24,731 nucleotides of DNA, taken from assembly GCA_964592855.1 (NCBI GenBank), contig CAZQKI010000052.1:1-24731 (forward strand), in the 5' to 3' direction. Under the pieces are notes generated by a model that saw nothing but the letters and a program-made list of their open reading frames with translations, was not told the origin of the DNA and did no database searches. The DNA is from JAAYLN01 sp964592855. GTDB lineage: Bacteria; Verrucomicrobiota; Kiritimatiellia; RFP12; JAAYLN01. The translations under genes were made by a program, and so were the position numbers. Below, piece by piece: positions 7,448-15,385 of this stretch. Within the stretch, counting starts at the first letter, position 1. Each line of letters begins with the position of its first letter.

Positions 7448-9367
7448 ATGCAAAAGGGCAGAATCGGTTGGCGATTGACATGGCCATGCGTCCTCTGGAT
7501 GGTGATGGCCAGTTTGGCCCATGCCGCGCACATGGACCTGCCCGACCCCGAGTTCGGATTCCGCTCGTTCTACGTGACCTGGGGCGGGACGACCAATGCC
7601 GTGTTCGCACGTTTTCTCCGTGAGGTCCGGCCGGAGATCGTGCAATGCGGATTTTACGGTCCGATGTTCCATGGCTATGCGGATGATCCGAAGTCGATGG
7701 GTTATCCCATGCAACTCCCCGTTTCGGGTCAGCGGGAAGCGCTGGCCGTGCAGAGCGAGGACAATCGCACGATCCACAAACTGGGACTGAAGGTGGTGGG
7801 GCATTTCCAGACGGTCAATGTCATCGCCGATCCGGCGCGGACCAACGGTTTCTTCGACTTCTACCAGAACAAGTGGCCGGAAGACCTATTGGGGCAGCGT
7901 CCGCATCCCGATGTGCGTGAGCTGCTCATGCGCGATGCAACGGGAAATGTGCTTTCGAACGTCCACTACGTGACCTACGTTGGCCTTTGTCCCAACAGCC
8001 CGCACGCACGCGCACTCCTCAAGAGCATGCTCAAGCTGGCCATTTCCACCGGACTGGATGGAGTCGTGGCCAATTACAACTACATGTGGAATTGCGCCTG
8101 TCCCTACTGCCAGGCCGGTTTCAGACAATGGTTGTCCGACCGCTACACAGCCGGCGAACTGGATACCCGGTTCGGAATCACCAACCTGGCTTCGCACACG
8201 TTTGCAAGTATCGCCGCCCAAATACCGGGCTATCCAGCAACCAACGCCCCTGCACTGGACTGGGAGGCCATGACTTGGGGGGCCGTGGCTTTCAAGCGGG
8301 CATTTGACGAGGTCTACCTGGAATACGGACGCTCGCTGAAGCAGGATCTGATCGTGGCCTCATGGAACCACCTGGGCGATGTGGCGATCACCGAGGAGCG
8401 CGCCTTTACGCCATTGGACCTGTGGGGACGTGGCGAGAACTATTTCTGGTACAGCGGCGGCTACGGACCAACCAAGCTGACCGAGGGCAAGTTGGGTGAC
8501 GGATGGGTCAACTGTCTGTACCTGCGTGAACTGGGTCGCGGCAAGCCGTTCATGCTGGGCAAGTACGAACCGGTCCGCATGCGCAACAGCGTGGCCGAGG
8601 CGCTGGCCACAGGCGGGAGCGGCATGGGACTCACCATGAACATCGCTGATCCGGCCGGTTACGGCGCCCTCGCCGCCTATCTCCGGTTCCCCCGCGATTT
8701 TCCGGAACTGTTCACGGATCTGGAGCCGGACGTGGATGGCGTGCTGCTTCATCCCCGGCGCGCGATTCAATCGGGAAACCGAGAGGCGGGCGCGGAATTC
8801 CGCGATGTCGGCCGCGCGCTGAGCGAACGGCAATTTGTTTTCGAGGTGGGCGTGGACGGACGGATCGATGCCAGCCGCCTGGCGCAATGCCGATCGGTGC
8901 TGATTCCCCGGGGCGTCGCAACGGACCCGGACTTGACCGCCATGCTTGACGCTTATGTCCGCGGCGGAGGCAAAGTCCATGCCGTTTCTACGAATTCCGT
9001 TCCGGATCTGGTCGGCCGCCTGATGTCAAACCGCGTCTGGCGCATCAACGCGCCCGCGAGCGTGAAGGCCATGGCCTGGCGCGGACCGCGCAGGCGGGTG
9101 CTGCATCTCGTCAACTACAACCGCGACGAAGCCAAGGCGGCCGCGCTGCCCAAGAATCCCGCTGCGGAATGCCCGATCCCCGCAACCAACATCGCCTGCC
9201 TCGTCCGAATGCCGGACGGCGCCCGCGTGTCCCGTCTGCTGTTTCACGCGCCCGAGCAGAAGCGCGCCGTCAAAGTACCCTTTGTGCGCGAAGCGGAGTT
9301 CATCCGGTTCTCCGTGCCGCCATTGGATGTTTACGGCGTGATTGAAATCCAGGGACGGGGACTCTGA
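7448..9367 (+). CDS. Secreted GH42-like (clan GH-A type) putative glycoside hydrolase
   Basis: This 639-residue protein has a signal peptide (hydrophobic VLWMVMASL, cleavage after AHA at residue 26). A TIM-barrel-like region includes the cysteine cluster C216-A-C218-P-Y-C221 followed by GFRQWLSDRY. That pattern is familiar from GH42 beta-galactosidase-type proteins, where cysteines bind zinc before an Fr-wL helix. Residues about 425-525 resemble the Rossmann-like trimerisation domain of GH42 (DGVLLHPRRAI, SVLIPRGVATD, YVRGGGKVHAV). A short C-terminal beta domain ends the chain. I could not identify the catalytic acid/base and nucleophile with confidence, so activity is inferred from fold. It lies 13 bases after the propeller gene, and its stop codon is followed immediately by the next start codon. 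Confidence 0.6.
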   Translation: MQKGRIGWRLTWPCVLWMVMASLAHAAHMDLPDPEFGFRSFYVTWGGTTNAVFARFLREVRPEIVQCGFYGPMFHGYADDPKSMGYPMQLPVSGQREALAVQSEDNRTIHKLGLKVVGHFQTVNVIADPARTNGFFDFYQNKWPEDLLGQRPHPDVRELLMRDATGNVLSNVHYVTYVGLCPNSPHARALLKSMLKLAISTGLDGVVANYNYMWNCACPYCQAGFRQWLSDRYTAGELDTRFGITNLASHTFASIAAQIPGYPATNAPALDWEAMTWGAVAFKRAFDEVYLEYGRSLKQDLIVASWNHLGDVAITEERAFTPLDLWGRGENYFWYSGGYGPTKLTEGKLGDGWVNCLYLRELGRGKPFMLGKYEPVRMRNSVAEALATGGSGMGLTMNIADPAGYGALAAYLRFPRDFPELFTDLEPDVDGVLLHPRRAIQSGNREAGAEFRDVGRALSERQFVFEVGVDGRIDASRLAQCRSVLIPRGVATDPDLTAMLDAYVRGGGKVHAVSTNSVPDLVGRLMSNRVWRINAPASVKAMAWRGPRRRVLHLVNYNRDEAKAAALPKNPAAECPIPATNIACLVRMPDGARVSRLLFHAPEQKRAVKVPFVREAEFIRFSVPPLDVYGVIEIQGRGL

Positions 9368-10603
9368 ATGAACACATCCGATCGGATCCGAATTCGTGAA
9401 CTGGCGCGGGACGTCGCGCGGATTGCTGCGCTGCCGCAGCAGGAAGAGACGCGCAGACTGTGGCGCGCGCTCAACGCCCGCAATCCCGAACGGCCCATGG
9501 TGATGATCGATCAGGTGTGCTGGAATGAAATGGACATCGGGGACGAACTGATCCTCCGCTGCACCGATTCCGAATGCCGCGCCTATGAACAGCAGTTCCT
9601 CCGCACGCTCTACCAGTGGCGCCATTTCCCCGTTGATCGGGTGGTCGAACCCTTCGTGCGGGTGGCGATGGCGGTCAACAACTCGGGCTTCGGCATCCGT
9701 ATCGCGGAGGATATCGCCGTCTCCGATCCGACCAATTCCGTCGTGGGGCATCATTACATCAACCAGTTCGAAACGGAAGATGATCTGCAGAAGATCGCGA
9801 TGCCGCGTATCAGCCACGACACGGACGAAACGGCCCGGCGTCTCGAAGTGGCCCACGATCTTTTCGACGGCATCCTTGAGATACGGCCCTGGGGGATCGA
9901 TCCCTATCTGTCGCTCTGGGACCCCATCAGCATGTGGATGGGCGTCGAGCAGGCCCTCTATGCCCTGGTCGACCGGCCCGACTACGTGCACCGGCTCGTC
10001 GGCCGCATGACGGACGGTTACCTAAGCTTGCTCGATCAGTTGGAGGCGCAGGGGCTGCTCTGCGGTCCGCAGAGCCTGGTCCACTGCACCGGCGCCTACA
10101 CCGACGAACTGCCTGCGCCCGGCTATGATCCGAACAAGCCGCGGACGAAGGATCTCTGGATGTTCGGGCTGGCGCAGATGTTCTCGACGGTCTCGCCGGA
10201 GATGTTCAAGGAATTCGAGGTGGATTACACCAGCCGCATCTGCGCACGGTTCGGCCTGGTCTACTACGGATGCTGCGATCCGCTGGACGGGAAGATGAAC
10301 GAAGTGCGCATGATCCCCAACGTCCGCAAGATCTCGATGAGTCCGTGGGCCAGCCAGGAACGCGGCGCGGCGGAGATCGGCGGCGACTACGTCTTCTCAC
10401 GCAAGCCCAACCCGGCTTTTCTCGCCCCCGACCGGTTCGACCCGGGACAGGTCCGCGCCGATTTGGAACAGACGCGCGAAATCTGCGACCGGCACGGCTG
10501 TCCGCTGGAAATCATCCTGAAGGATATCAGCACTGTGCGCCGCGATCCCGAGCGCCTGTTCGAATGGAGCCGCATCGCCATGCGCGCGGTCGGCGCCAAA
10601 TAG
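9368..10603 (+). CDS. Uroporphyrinogen decarboxylase (URO-D) family protein, not HemE
   Basis: This 411-residue cytoplasmic protein has the URO-D/methyltransferase barrel pattern. The diagnostic C-terminal half includes SLVHCTGAYTDEL, FGLVYYGCCDPLDGK, KISMSPWAS and a closing EIILKDISTV. The HC and GCC stretches are candidate metal or substrate ligands, as in corrinoid-dependent methyltransferases such as MtaA and in PVC paralogues. It is longer than HemE (about 350 residues) and lacks its N-terminal signature, so haem synthesis is unlikely. PVC genomes often carry many such paralogues beside glycoside hydrolases, but their substrates are unknown; a demethylation or C1-transfer role on sugar-derived compounds is conceivable. 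Its ATG follows the previous stop codon directly, implying translational coupling. Confidence 0.75.
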   Translation: MNTSDRIRIRELARDVARIAALPQQEETRRLWRALNARNPERPMVMIDQVCWNEMDIGDELILRCTDSECRAYEQQFLRTLYQWRHFPVDRVVEPFVRVAMAVNNSGFGIRIAEDIAVSDPTNSVVGHHYINQFETEDDLQKIAMPRISHDTDETARRLEVAHDLFDGILEIRPWGIDPYLSLWDPISMWMGVEQALYALVDRPDYVHRLVGRMTDGYLSLLDQLEAQGLLCGPQSLVHCTGAYTDELPAPGYDPNKPRTKDLWMFGLAQMFSTVSPEMFKEFEVDYTSRICARFGLVYYGCCDPLDGKMNEVRMIPNVRKISMSPWASQERGAAEIGGDYVFSRKPNPAFLAPDRFDPGQVRADLEQTREICDRHGCPLEIILKDISTVRRDPERLFEWSRIAMRAVGAK

Positions 10604-10629
10604 CTCCAAATAGCTGGCCAATAAAGACG

Positions 10630-10658
10630 TTGCCCATCGTGCCTGATTATCGTATTAT
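10630..10658 (+). promoter_or_regulatory. Sigma70-type promoter of the toxin-antitoxin operon
   Basis: TTGCCC (10630-10635) and TATTAT (10653-10658) are separated by 17 bases. The start would fall about 20 bases before the antitoxin ATG, whose ribosome-binding site AAGGA (10675-10679) is five bases from the start codon. Hexamer quality and spacing are good. Confidence 0.6.
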
Positions 10659-10667
10659 ATGATTATC
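10644..10667 (+). repeat. TGATTATC direct repeat flanking the -10 box: candidate autoregulatory operator
   Basis: TGATTATC occurs at 10644-10651 and again at 10660-10667, one and a half helical turns apart, and the two copies bracket the TATTAT -10 element. Antitoxins of the Phd/YefM type usually repress their own operon by binding short repeats over the promoter, so this is a plausible operator. The link to the antitoxin is inference. Confidence 0.45.
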
Positions 10668-10684
10668 AGAACAAAAGGACCAAG

Positions 10685-10960
10685 ATGAGTGCAAACGTAC
10701 TGACCGTAACGGAGGCCGCAAGGCATTTCTCAGAGTATATCAGCCGAGTGGCGTATCGGCATGAAACATTCGTTCTGCACAAGGGCAGTAAACCGGTGGC
10801 GGAACTCCGTCCGCTTCCCCATGGCCGGCGTCTTGGCGACCTGCCGTCAATTCTCCGCTCTGTGCCTCACTTGGATGCCGCCGACACATTCGCCGAAGAT
10901 ATTGACGCTGCTCGCAATTCAGTTGCCGACGAGAAGTTGAGGGATCCATGGGCATCCTGA
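10685..10960 (+). CDS. Phd/YefM-family antitoxin
   Basis: This 91-residue protein begins with the Phd/YefM pattern TVTEAARHFSEYISRVAYRHE followed at once by FVLHKGSKPVAEL. This is the DNA-binding and dimerisation half of prevent-host-death antitoxins. The C-terminal half is charged and probably disordered, the part that normally wraps the toxin. Its reading frame overlaps the PIN toxin start by 13 bases, a typical coupled toxin-antitoxin layout. It probably represses the operon through the repeats at 10644-10667. A ribosome-binding site AAGGA precedes the ATG. Confidence 0.85.
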   Translation: MSANVLTVTEAARHFSEYISRVAYRHETFVLHKGSKPVAELRPLPHGRRLGDLPSILRSVPHLDAADTFAEDIDAARNSVADEKLRDPWAS

Positions 10961-11352
10961 TTGACACCAGCATCCTCATCCATTTCGAAAAAGCAGGAAC
11001 GGATCTCTCGACGTTCGTGAAGGGTCGGGAGGGCGAAGATGCATTTCTATCGGTCATTTCGGCCAGCGAACTTCTGCACGGTGTGCACCGTGCGGCAGAC
11101 CGCAAGATGAAGGCCAAGCGCTTGGCCTTTGTCGAGGGCGTACTGGCGGCCATTCCAGTTCTGCCCGTAGATCTGGCTGTTGCGCGATCCCACGCTCAGT
11201 TGTGGGCCGACCTTGCCCAGCAAGGCAAGATGATTGGCGTTCACGACTCGTGGTTGGCAGCCACCTGTCTTGCGCATGGTCTAAGTCTGGCGACTGGCAA
11301 TCTCCGTGAGTTCGAGCGTGTGCCCGGTCTTAATGTCGAGAAATGGGTGTAG
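10948..11352 (+). CDS. vapC: PIN-domain toxin, VapC family
   Basis: This 134-residue protein has a complete PIN-domain layout: D6 in LIDTSILI, E41 in SASELLHG and D100 in GVHDSWLAATC, with the closing TGNLREFERVPGL. N118 takes the place of the frequent fourth acidic residue, as in many active VapC proteins. Known role of the family: Mg-dependent RNase that cuts tRNA or rRNA, held inactive by its antitoxin. It is paired here with a Phd-type rather than VapB-type antitoxin, a common combination. The length is usual for the family. It sits between the catabolic operon and the convergent E1 operon and may stabilise this region; that role is inferred. Confidence 0.88.
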   Translation: MGILIDTSILIHFEKAGTDLSTFVKGREGEDAFLSVISASELLHGVHRAADRKMKAKRLAFVEGVLAAIPVLPVDLAVARSHAQLWADLAQQGKMIGVHDSWLAATCLAHGLSLATGNLREFERVPGLNVEKWV

Positions 11353-11394
11353 ACCGTCCTCCGTTTTAATTTGACGAGCCCGCTGCCTTTTCGC

Positions 11395-12243
11395 TCATGC
11401 CTCCGGGTGCGCGGGAGCGATCAGCTTCCGCCAACGGCAGGCCGCTTCGTCGGGGCCGTCCTCCGCCTCGAAAAGATGACGCCATTTCTGCTGGAAGCGA
11501 AGCCCGTTGCGGACGACGACTGCCGCATTGCGAATGGCGGGCGTCCCTTGCGTGGTCACGCTTTCGTAGTGGTACATCTCCGCCGCGGGTTCGTACCAGG
11601 CCACCCACCCCGCCTCGCGCAACCGGTAGCAGAGGTCGAAATCCTCAAATTGCACGGGGTTGAAGGCTTCATCGAAGCCGCCGTGACGCTCGATCAGTTC
11701 GCGACGCACCATCAGGCAGGCGCTGATCAGGCATTGCACGGGCTCCGCCTGATTCCATCTCGCATCATCGCGCGCATCCCCCCGCCCGCGAAAGCAGACA
11801 TGGCCCCGCTTTGAGATGCCGATGCCGGCGCATTGGATCAAATGGGGCGCCGATGGATAAATCATCTTGGCGCCGGCCAGGCCGCCCTGCGGTGACTGCT
11901 CGATCCGTTCCCGCAAACGGGCCAGCCAATCGGGCGTATGCGGCCTCACGTCGTTGTCGACAAAAACGGCAAACGCGCCCCGGGCCAGCGCCAGGGCCTG
12001 ATTGCGGGCGGTGCTGCAGCCGATGTTCGCGGCATTGCGCACGACCTGCACCTGAACGCCCGCCAGTCCGCCGATGGCGGGCAGTTCGCCGGCCAGCCAT
12101 TCCGCCGAACCGTCGCGGGACCCGTTGTCCACGATGATCAACTCGGCGGGGCCGTCGAAGCGCGAATGTTGGACAAGTGCCGTCACACACCGCCGCGTCA
12201 CGGCGAGTTTATTGTGAGAGAGGACAATCAGCGAATAGCGCAT
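11395..12243 (-). CDS. Family 2 glycosyltransferase (rhamnosyltransferase-like)
   Basis: This 282-residue protein opens with MRYSLIVLSHNKLAVTRRC, followed by the nucleotide-binding IIVDNGSRDGS (D39) and the DXD-type metal site FVDNDVR (D96-D98). The C-terminal catalytic signature GGFDEAFNPVQFEDFDLCYR carries E200/D201. This is a GT-A fold inverting glycosyltransferase of the kind that builds surface polysaccharide. No membrane segment is seen. The start at 12243 is chosen because the family motif begins at that methionine; upstream residues of the open frame are an unrelated shadow. It starts five bases after the E1-beta stop, so it is probably the last gene of that operon, an unexpected partner for a 2-oxoacid dehydrogenase. 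Confidence 0.85.
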   Translation of the reverse strand: MRYSLIVLSHNKLAVTRRCVTALVQHSRFDGPAELIIVDNGSRDGSAEWLAGELPAIGGLAGVQVQVVRNAANIGCSTARNQALALARGAFAVFVDNDVRPHTPDWLARLRERIEQSPQGGLAGAKMIYPSAPHLIQCAGIGISKRGHVCFRGRGDARDDARWNQAEPVQCLISACLMVRRELIERHGGFDEAFNPVQFEDFDLCYRLREAGWVAWYEPAAEMYHYESVTTQGTPAIRNAAVVVRNGLRFQQKWRHLFEAEDGPDEAACRWRKLIAPAHPEA

Positions 12244-12248
12244 GGCGG

Positions 12249-13226
12249 TCAGACGCGTGTCGCGAGGTCGCGGGCCGCATCGGCAATCGTGGCGGCATTG
12301 GGCATCAGGGCGTGCTCCAGCAGTTTGGCCGACGGCACCGGGCAATCGGGCATGGTCAGCCGTTGCACGGGACAATCGAGCTGCCCGTGGAGCTGCTCGC
12401 CCAGCTGAGCGGCGATTTCCGCCGAAAGACCGCCGGTGCGGGGGCCTTCCTCGACGATCAGCACGCGCCGCGTTTTGCACGCCGATTCCACCACCGTCCC
12501 CATGTCCAGCGGACACAGCGTGCGCAGATCAATGACTTCGGCCTCGATCTCCTCGGCGGACAATTGCGCGGCGGCGCGCTCCGCCTCGAAAGCCATCCAC
12601 GACCAGGCGATGATCGTGACATCGGTGCCGGCGCGTGCCAGACGCGCTTGTCCCAGAGGCAAGGGTGCAACCGGAGCATGATCCCACTCCCAGCGAAGGG
12701 GATAGAGCATCTTGTGCTCCAGGAAGAGCACGGGGTTGGGATCGCGGATCGCGCCCTGAAGCAGCGCGGACATGTCGCTGCCGGTTGAAGGAGCAACAAT
12801 CTTCAGTCCAGGGATGCCGAAGAAAAGCCGTTCGAGACATTGCGAATGCGTTGCGCCGTAGCCGCGACCGCCACCCATCGCCGTGCGGATCACCAGGGGA
12901 CAGGACATGCCGTAGATGTAATTCAGCTTGGCGGCCATGTTGACGAGTTGATCGACGGCCAGCGTGATGAAATCCATGAACATGATTTCGACGACCGGGT
13001 GCGAACCGGCGACGGCCGCGCCGATGGCGGCGCCGACAAAGCCTGGTTCGGAAATGGGGGTATCGCGGATGCGTGTCACGCCGAATTCGTCGACAAGCCC
13101 CCGGGTCACGCCAAACGACCCGCCATAGAGGCCAATGTCCTCCCCCATCAGAAACAGCCGGGGATCACGCCTCAGTTCGGCTGCCAACGTCTCGCGAAGA
13201 ATCTGCGTGGTGGTCAGCATCTTCAT
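12249..13226 (-). CDS. 2-oxoacid/acetoin dehydrogenase E1 component, beta subunit
   Basis: This 325-residue protein has the full E1-beta pattern: MGEDIGLYGGSFGVTRGL, the thiamine-diphosphate-activating glutamate E60 in DTPISEPGFVGAAIGAA, AMGGGRGYGATHSQ and a transketolase C-terminal domain with VIDLRTLCPLDMGTVVES and VEEGPRTGG. With the alpha subunit it would decarboxylate a 2-oxoacid (pyruvate or branched-chain) or cleave acetoin, normally passing the acyl group to a lipoyl E2. The ATG at 13226 overlaps the alpha stop codon (ATGA), implying coupled synthesis. Substrate cannot be told from sequence by eye. No E2 or E3 gene follows; the next gene is a glycosyltransferase. Confidence 0.9.
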   Translation of the reverse strand: MKMLTTTQILRETLAAELRRDPRLFLMGEDIGLYGGSFGVTRGLVDEFGVTRIRDTPISEPGFVGAAIGAAVAGSHPVVEIMFMDFITLAVDQLVNMAAKLNYIYGMSCPLVIRTAMGGGRGYGATHSQCLERLFFGIPGLKIVAPSTGSDMSALLQGAIRDPNPVLFLEHKMLYPLRWEWDHAPVAPLPLGQARLARAGTDVTIIAWSWMAFEAERAAAQLSAEEIEAEVIDLRTLCPLDMGTVVESACKTRRVLIVEEGPRTGGLSAEIAAQLGEQLHGQLDCPVQRLTMPDCPVPSAKLLEHALMPNAATIADAARDLATRV

Positions 13227-14170
13227 GCGAACACCCCCGATCCCGCCAGCGTGCAGTCGGGTTCCCGACTCTTCTCGGCTGCGGCAATGGCCGCCTCGAC
13301 GCACGCACGGGCGGCGGCGTGATGGGACTCAACTGCCGCAGTGTCCAGCCTGCCTTCCGCCAGTAACTTCCGCTCCAGCCGCAGGATCGGTTCATGCAGC
13401 CAGGCGGCTTGCTCCTCGTCGCGTGTCCGGTACTCGCGACGGTCGCCGCGCGAATGTCCCGAGAGCCGATAGGAGAGGCACTCCAGCAAGGCGGGGCCTG
13501 CGCCCGCGCGGGCGCGCTGCGCCAGATCCGCGAGGGCGGAATAGACCGACTCGACGTCGTTGCCATCCACTGCGACGCCCGGAATGCTGTAGGCGGCGGC
13601 ACGCGCCGCCACGCTGGAAACGCTGACCCCACGGGCCGCCGGCGTGGACATGGCATAGCCGTTCGATTCGCAGAGGGCGATCAGGGGGAGTTTCCAGAGG
13701 GCCGCCAGGTTGAGGCTCTCGTGGATGACGCCCTGGCTGGAAGCGCCGTCGCCGAAGTAGGCGACCACCACCCGGTCGCTGCCGGTCATCTGCGCGTTGA
13801 GGGCCAGTCCGGCGGCAAAGGCTACGCTGGCGGCAGTGATGCCATTGGTGCCATAGAAGCCCAGCGAGGGATCCATCATCATCTGACTCCCCCCGCGGCC
13901 GTGCGAGTAGCCGTCATCGCGTCCGAAGAGTTCCGCCATCATCCGGCCGGGATCGCCGCCGCGTGCCAGGAAGTGGCCGTGTCCGCGGTGCGTGCTGGTC
14001 ATCGCATCCTGCGGCAGCAGGGCGGCGGCGACGCCGACGGCCGTGGCCTCCTGTCCGATGCAGGTGTGCGCCGTCCCCATGACGCGCCCGGCGACGAAGA
14101 GCTGTTCAACCGCCTCTTCGAAACGGCGGATGAGCAGCATCTGCGCATAAGCATGAATCAAATCGAGCAT
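13223..14170 (-). CDS. 2-oxoacid/acetoin dehydrogenase E1 component, alpha subunit
   Basis: This 315-residue subunit starts MLDLIHAYAQMLLIRRFEE, the usual E1-alpha N-terminus. It has the histidine-rich loop TSTHRGHGHFLARG and the thiamine-diphosphate motif GDG (140-142) through N170 (YFGDGASSQG...CESNGYAMST). It also has the phosphorylation-loop-like SYRLSGHSRGD. The length matches bacterial acetoin-dehydrogenase or PDH E1-alpha proteins. I chose the ATG at 14170; the open frame continues upstream only through the divergent exonuclease promoter. It is the first gene of the E1-alpha, E1-beta, glycosyltransferase operon. Pyruvate is a reasonable guess as substrate, and the window also encodes an oxygen-sensitive alternative (pyruvate formate-lyase). 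Confidence 0.9.
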   Translation of the reverse strand: MLDLIHAYAQMLLIRRFEEAVEQLFVAGRVMGTAHTCIGQEATAVGVAAALLPQDAMTSTHRGHGHFLARGGDPGRMMAELFGRDDGYSHGRGGSQMMMDPSLGFYGTNGITAASVAFAAGLALNAQMTGSDRVVVAYFGDGASSQGVIHESLNLAALWKLPLIALCESNGYAMSTPAARGVSVSSVAARAAAYSIPGVAVDGNDVESVYSALADLAQRARAGAGPALLECLSYRLSGHSRGDRREYRTRDEEQAAWLHEPILRLERKLLAEGRLDTAAVESHHAAARACVEAAIAAAEKSREPDCTLAGSGVFA

Positions 14171-14233
14171 GGCAGGTTCATAGCAGATTTCATGCCCATG
14201 GACGATGTCGTTAGACGCCGTTGCGATTTTTGC

Positions 14234-14239
14234 TATACT
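14234..14239 (+). promoter_or_regulatory. -10 element TATACT immediately before the exonuclease start
   Basis: TATACT ends only seven bases before the ATG at 14247, so transcription would begin at or next to the start codon. No ribosome-binding site lies between them. TTAGAC sits 17 bases upstream but is a poor -35 match. This suggests a leaderless mRNA. Confidence 0.4.
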
Positions 14240-14246
14240 GCTCGCC

Positions 14247-14789
14247 ATGAAGATTGCCGTCATCGACTTCGAGACCGCCAACTACAGCCGCGCCAGCGCC
14301 TGCGCGCTCGGCGTCGCGGTGATCGAGGACGGCACCGTGACCGTCCGCGCGGAGACGCTCATCAAGCCGCCCGAGGCGTGCGGCTACTTCCGCGACGACT
14401 TCATCCGCATCCACGGCATCACCCCCGAAGCCGTCCGCGACGCCCCTGCGTTCGACGCCGTGTTCGAGGCATTCCGTCCCCACCTGGACGGCGCGGTTCT
14501 CGCGGCCCACAACGCGTCGTTCGACATGAGCGTCCTGGGCGCGCTCCTCGGCTGCTACGGCATTCCCTTCGCTTGCGAGAGCCTCTGCACGCTGAAGCTC
14601 GCACGCACCGCCTGGCCGGGTCTCCGTGCGCACAACCTCGCCGCTGTCGCCGCGCACCTCGGCGTCGACCTCGACCACCACCGCGCCGGCTCCGACGCCT
14701 ACGCCGCCGCCCGCATCCTGCTGGCGCTGCGCGATTGCAGCCGACCGGCCCTCGCACCCTACCTGCGGCGGTACGATTGGACGCAATAG
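14247..14789 (+). CDS. DnaQ-like DEDDh 3'-5' exonuclease
   Basis: This 180-residue protein carries all five DEDDh residues: D7 and E9 in AVIDFETAN, D93 in AAHNASFDMSVL, and H145 and D150 in DHHRAGSDAY. It therefore belongs to the DnaQ/RNase T superfamily of two-metal 3'-5' exonucleases. The small size and the SLCTLKLAR...AHNLAAVA segment resemble stand-alone PolC/DinG-type exonuclease domains. It probably trims DNA or RNA ends in repair or RNA turnover; the exact substrate is unclear. It is transcribed divergently from the E1 operon. The ATG at 14247 is preceded by a -10 box and not by a ribosome-binding site, so translation may be leaderless. Confidence 0.85.
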   Translation: MKIAVIDFETANYSRASACALGVAVIEDGTVTVRAETLIKPPEACGYFRDDFIRIHGITPEAVRDAPAFDAVFEAFRPHLDGAVLAAHNASFDMSVLGALLGCYGIPFACESLCTLKLARTAWPGLRAHNLAAVAAHLGVDLDHHRAGSDAYAAARILLALRDCSRPALAPYLRRYDWTQ

Positions 14790-14909
14790 CGCGCGAATGA
14801 AGCCGTCGACATAGCTCACACACGCGCACAAACGCCGAAGGCCGGTTCAAGCGGGCCGATTATACGAGTCAGGGTGGGGACGAAGTGTGCGACGAAGTGT
14901 ACGTTTAAG
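14790..14909. other. Intergenic spacer with a 10-bp direct repeat
   Basis: No gene is visible here. GACGAAGTGT occurs twice, at 14879-14888 and 14891-14900, twelve bases apart in the same orientation. I cannot assign a role. Confidence 0.4.
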
Positions 14910-15066
14910 TTAAAGCATGCCCATCAACTCCGCGATACTTCTGACGATCTGCCCGCGTCCCTGATCCACGAACACACCTATTTGCGCGATCATTGAATAG
15001 GCAGCGGCAAATTGCGCGATGGCAAAGCCAGCGACGGTGAACTGGCCGACACTGACGACACCGTCA
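14910..15066 (-). pseudogene. C-terminal fragment of a hydrophobic Gly-Gln repeat protein
   Basis: The minus strand encodes an open stretch with VSVGQFTVAGFAIAQFAAAY and then SMIAQIGVFVDQGRGQIV, ending at a stop codon at 14910. The alternating hydrophobic residues with regular GQ or AQ pairs look like the tail of a real membrane-associated repeat protein. No start codon or ribosome-binding site lies in this frame; upstream the frame runs straight into the CACGGAG repeat at 15064. I read it as the remaining 3' end of a gene cut by insertion of the repeat block. I recognise the style of sequence but cannot name a family. Confidence 0.4.
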
Positions 15067-15095
15067 CCACGGAGGCACGGAGACTTGGAGGAGGG

Positions 15096-15176
15096 GTTGC
15101 GTGAAGGCGCATCCGCTTGCGGCGTATCCGGGCCTGACCCGGCACATGGCATGCAGCGGATGCGCCTTCACGCAAC
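15096..15176. repeat. 22-bp perfect inverted repeat
   Basis: The arm GTTGCGTGAAGGCGCATCCG continues to 15117, and its exact complement occupies 15155-15176. The 37-base loop itself contains CCGGG/CCCGG. This is the strongest single hairpin in the region. Confidence 0.8.
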
Positions 15177-15305
15177 ATGACGTTCTTCTGTCGTCGGTCT
15201 CGGTTTCGGCACACGTCCCCGGCGCGGAAAGCCGCGCCGCTCCGTCCTCGCACGGAGGAGCGGAGCCGGCGCATGTGCAGGATGGATCGTGCTCCCTGCC
15301 AGGTG

Positions 15306-15385
15306 TTCACGCAAATTCAGGATTGGCAGTGACGCCGATTGTTGCAACGGCAACCGCCGGTCAGCCAAGCCTGAAGTTGCGTGAA
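15306..15385. repeat. 16-bp inverted repeat sharing the TTCACGCAA core
   Basis: TTCACGCAAATTCAGG (15306-15321) pairs with CCTGAAGTTGCGTGAA (15370-15385) with one mismatch around a 48-base loop. The first nine bases are shared with the hairpin at 15096-15176, so the two hairpins are related units. Confidence 0.7.

Noticed and set aside
9368..10603. HemE (haem biosynthesis uroporphyrinogen decarboxylase)
   Set aside because: It is too long, lacks the HemE N-terminal signature and is embedded in a glycan-type operon.
13394..14800. 468-codon plus-strand frame
   Set aside because: It is antisense to E1-alpha and then out of frame with the exonuclease; its arginine/proline/alanine-rich end is a typical shadow.
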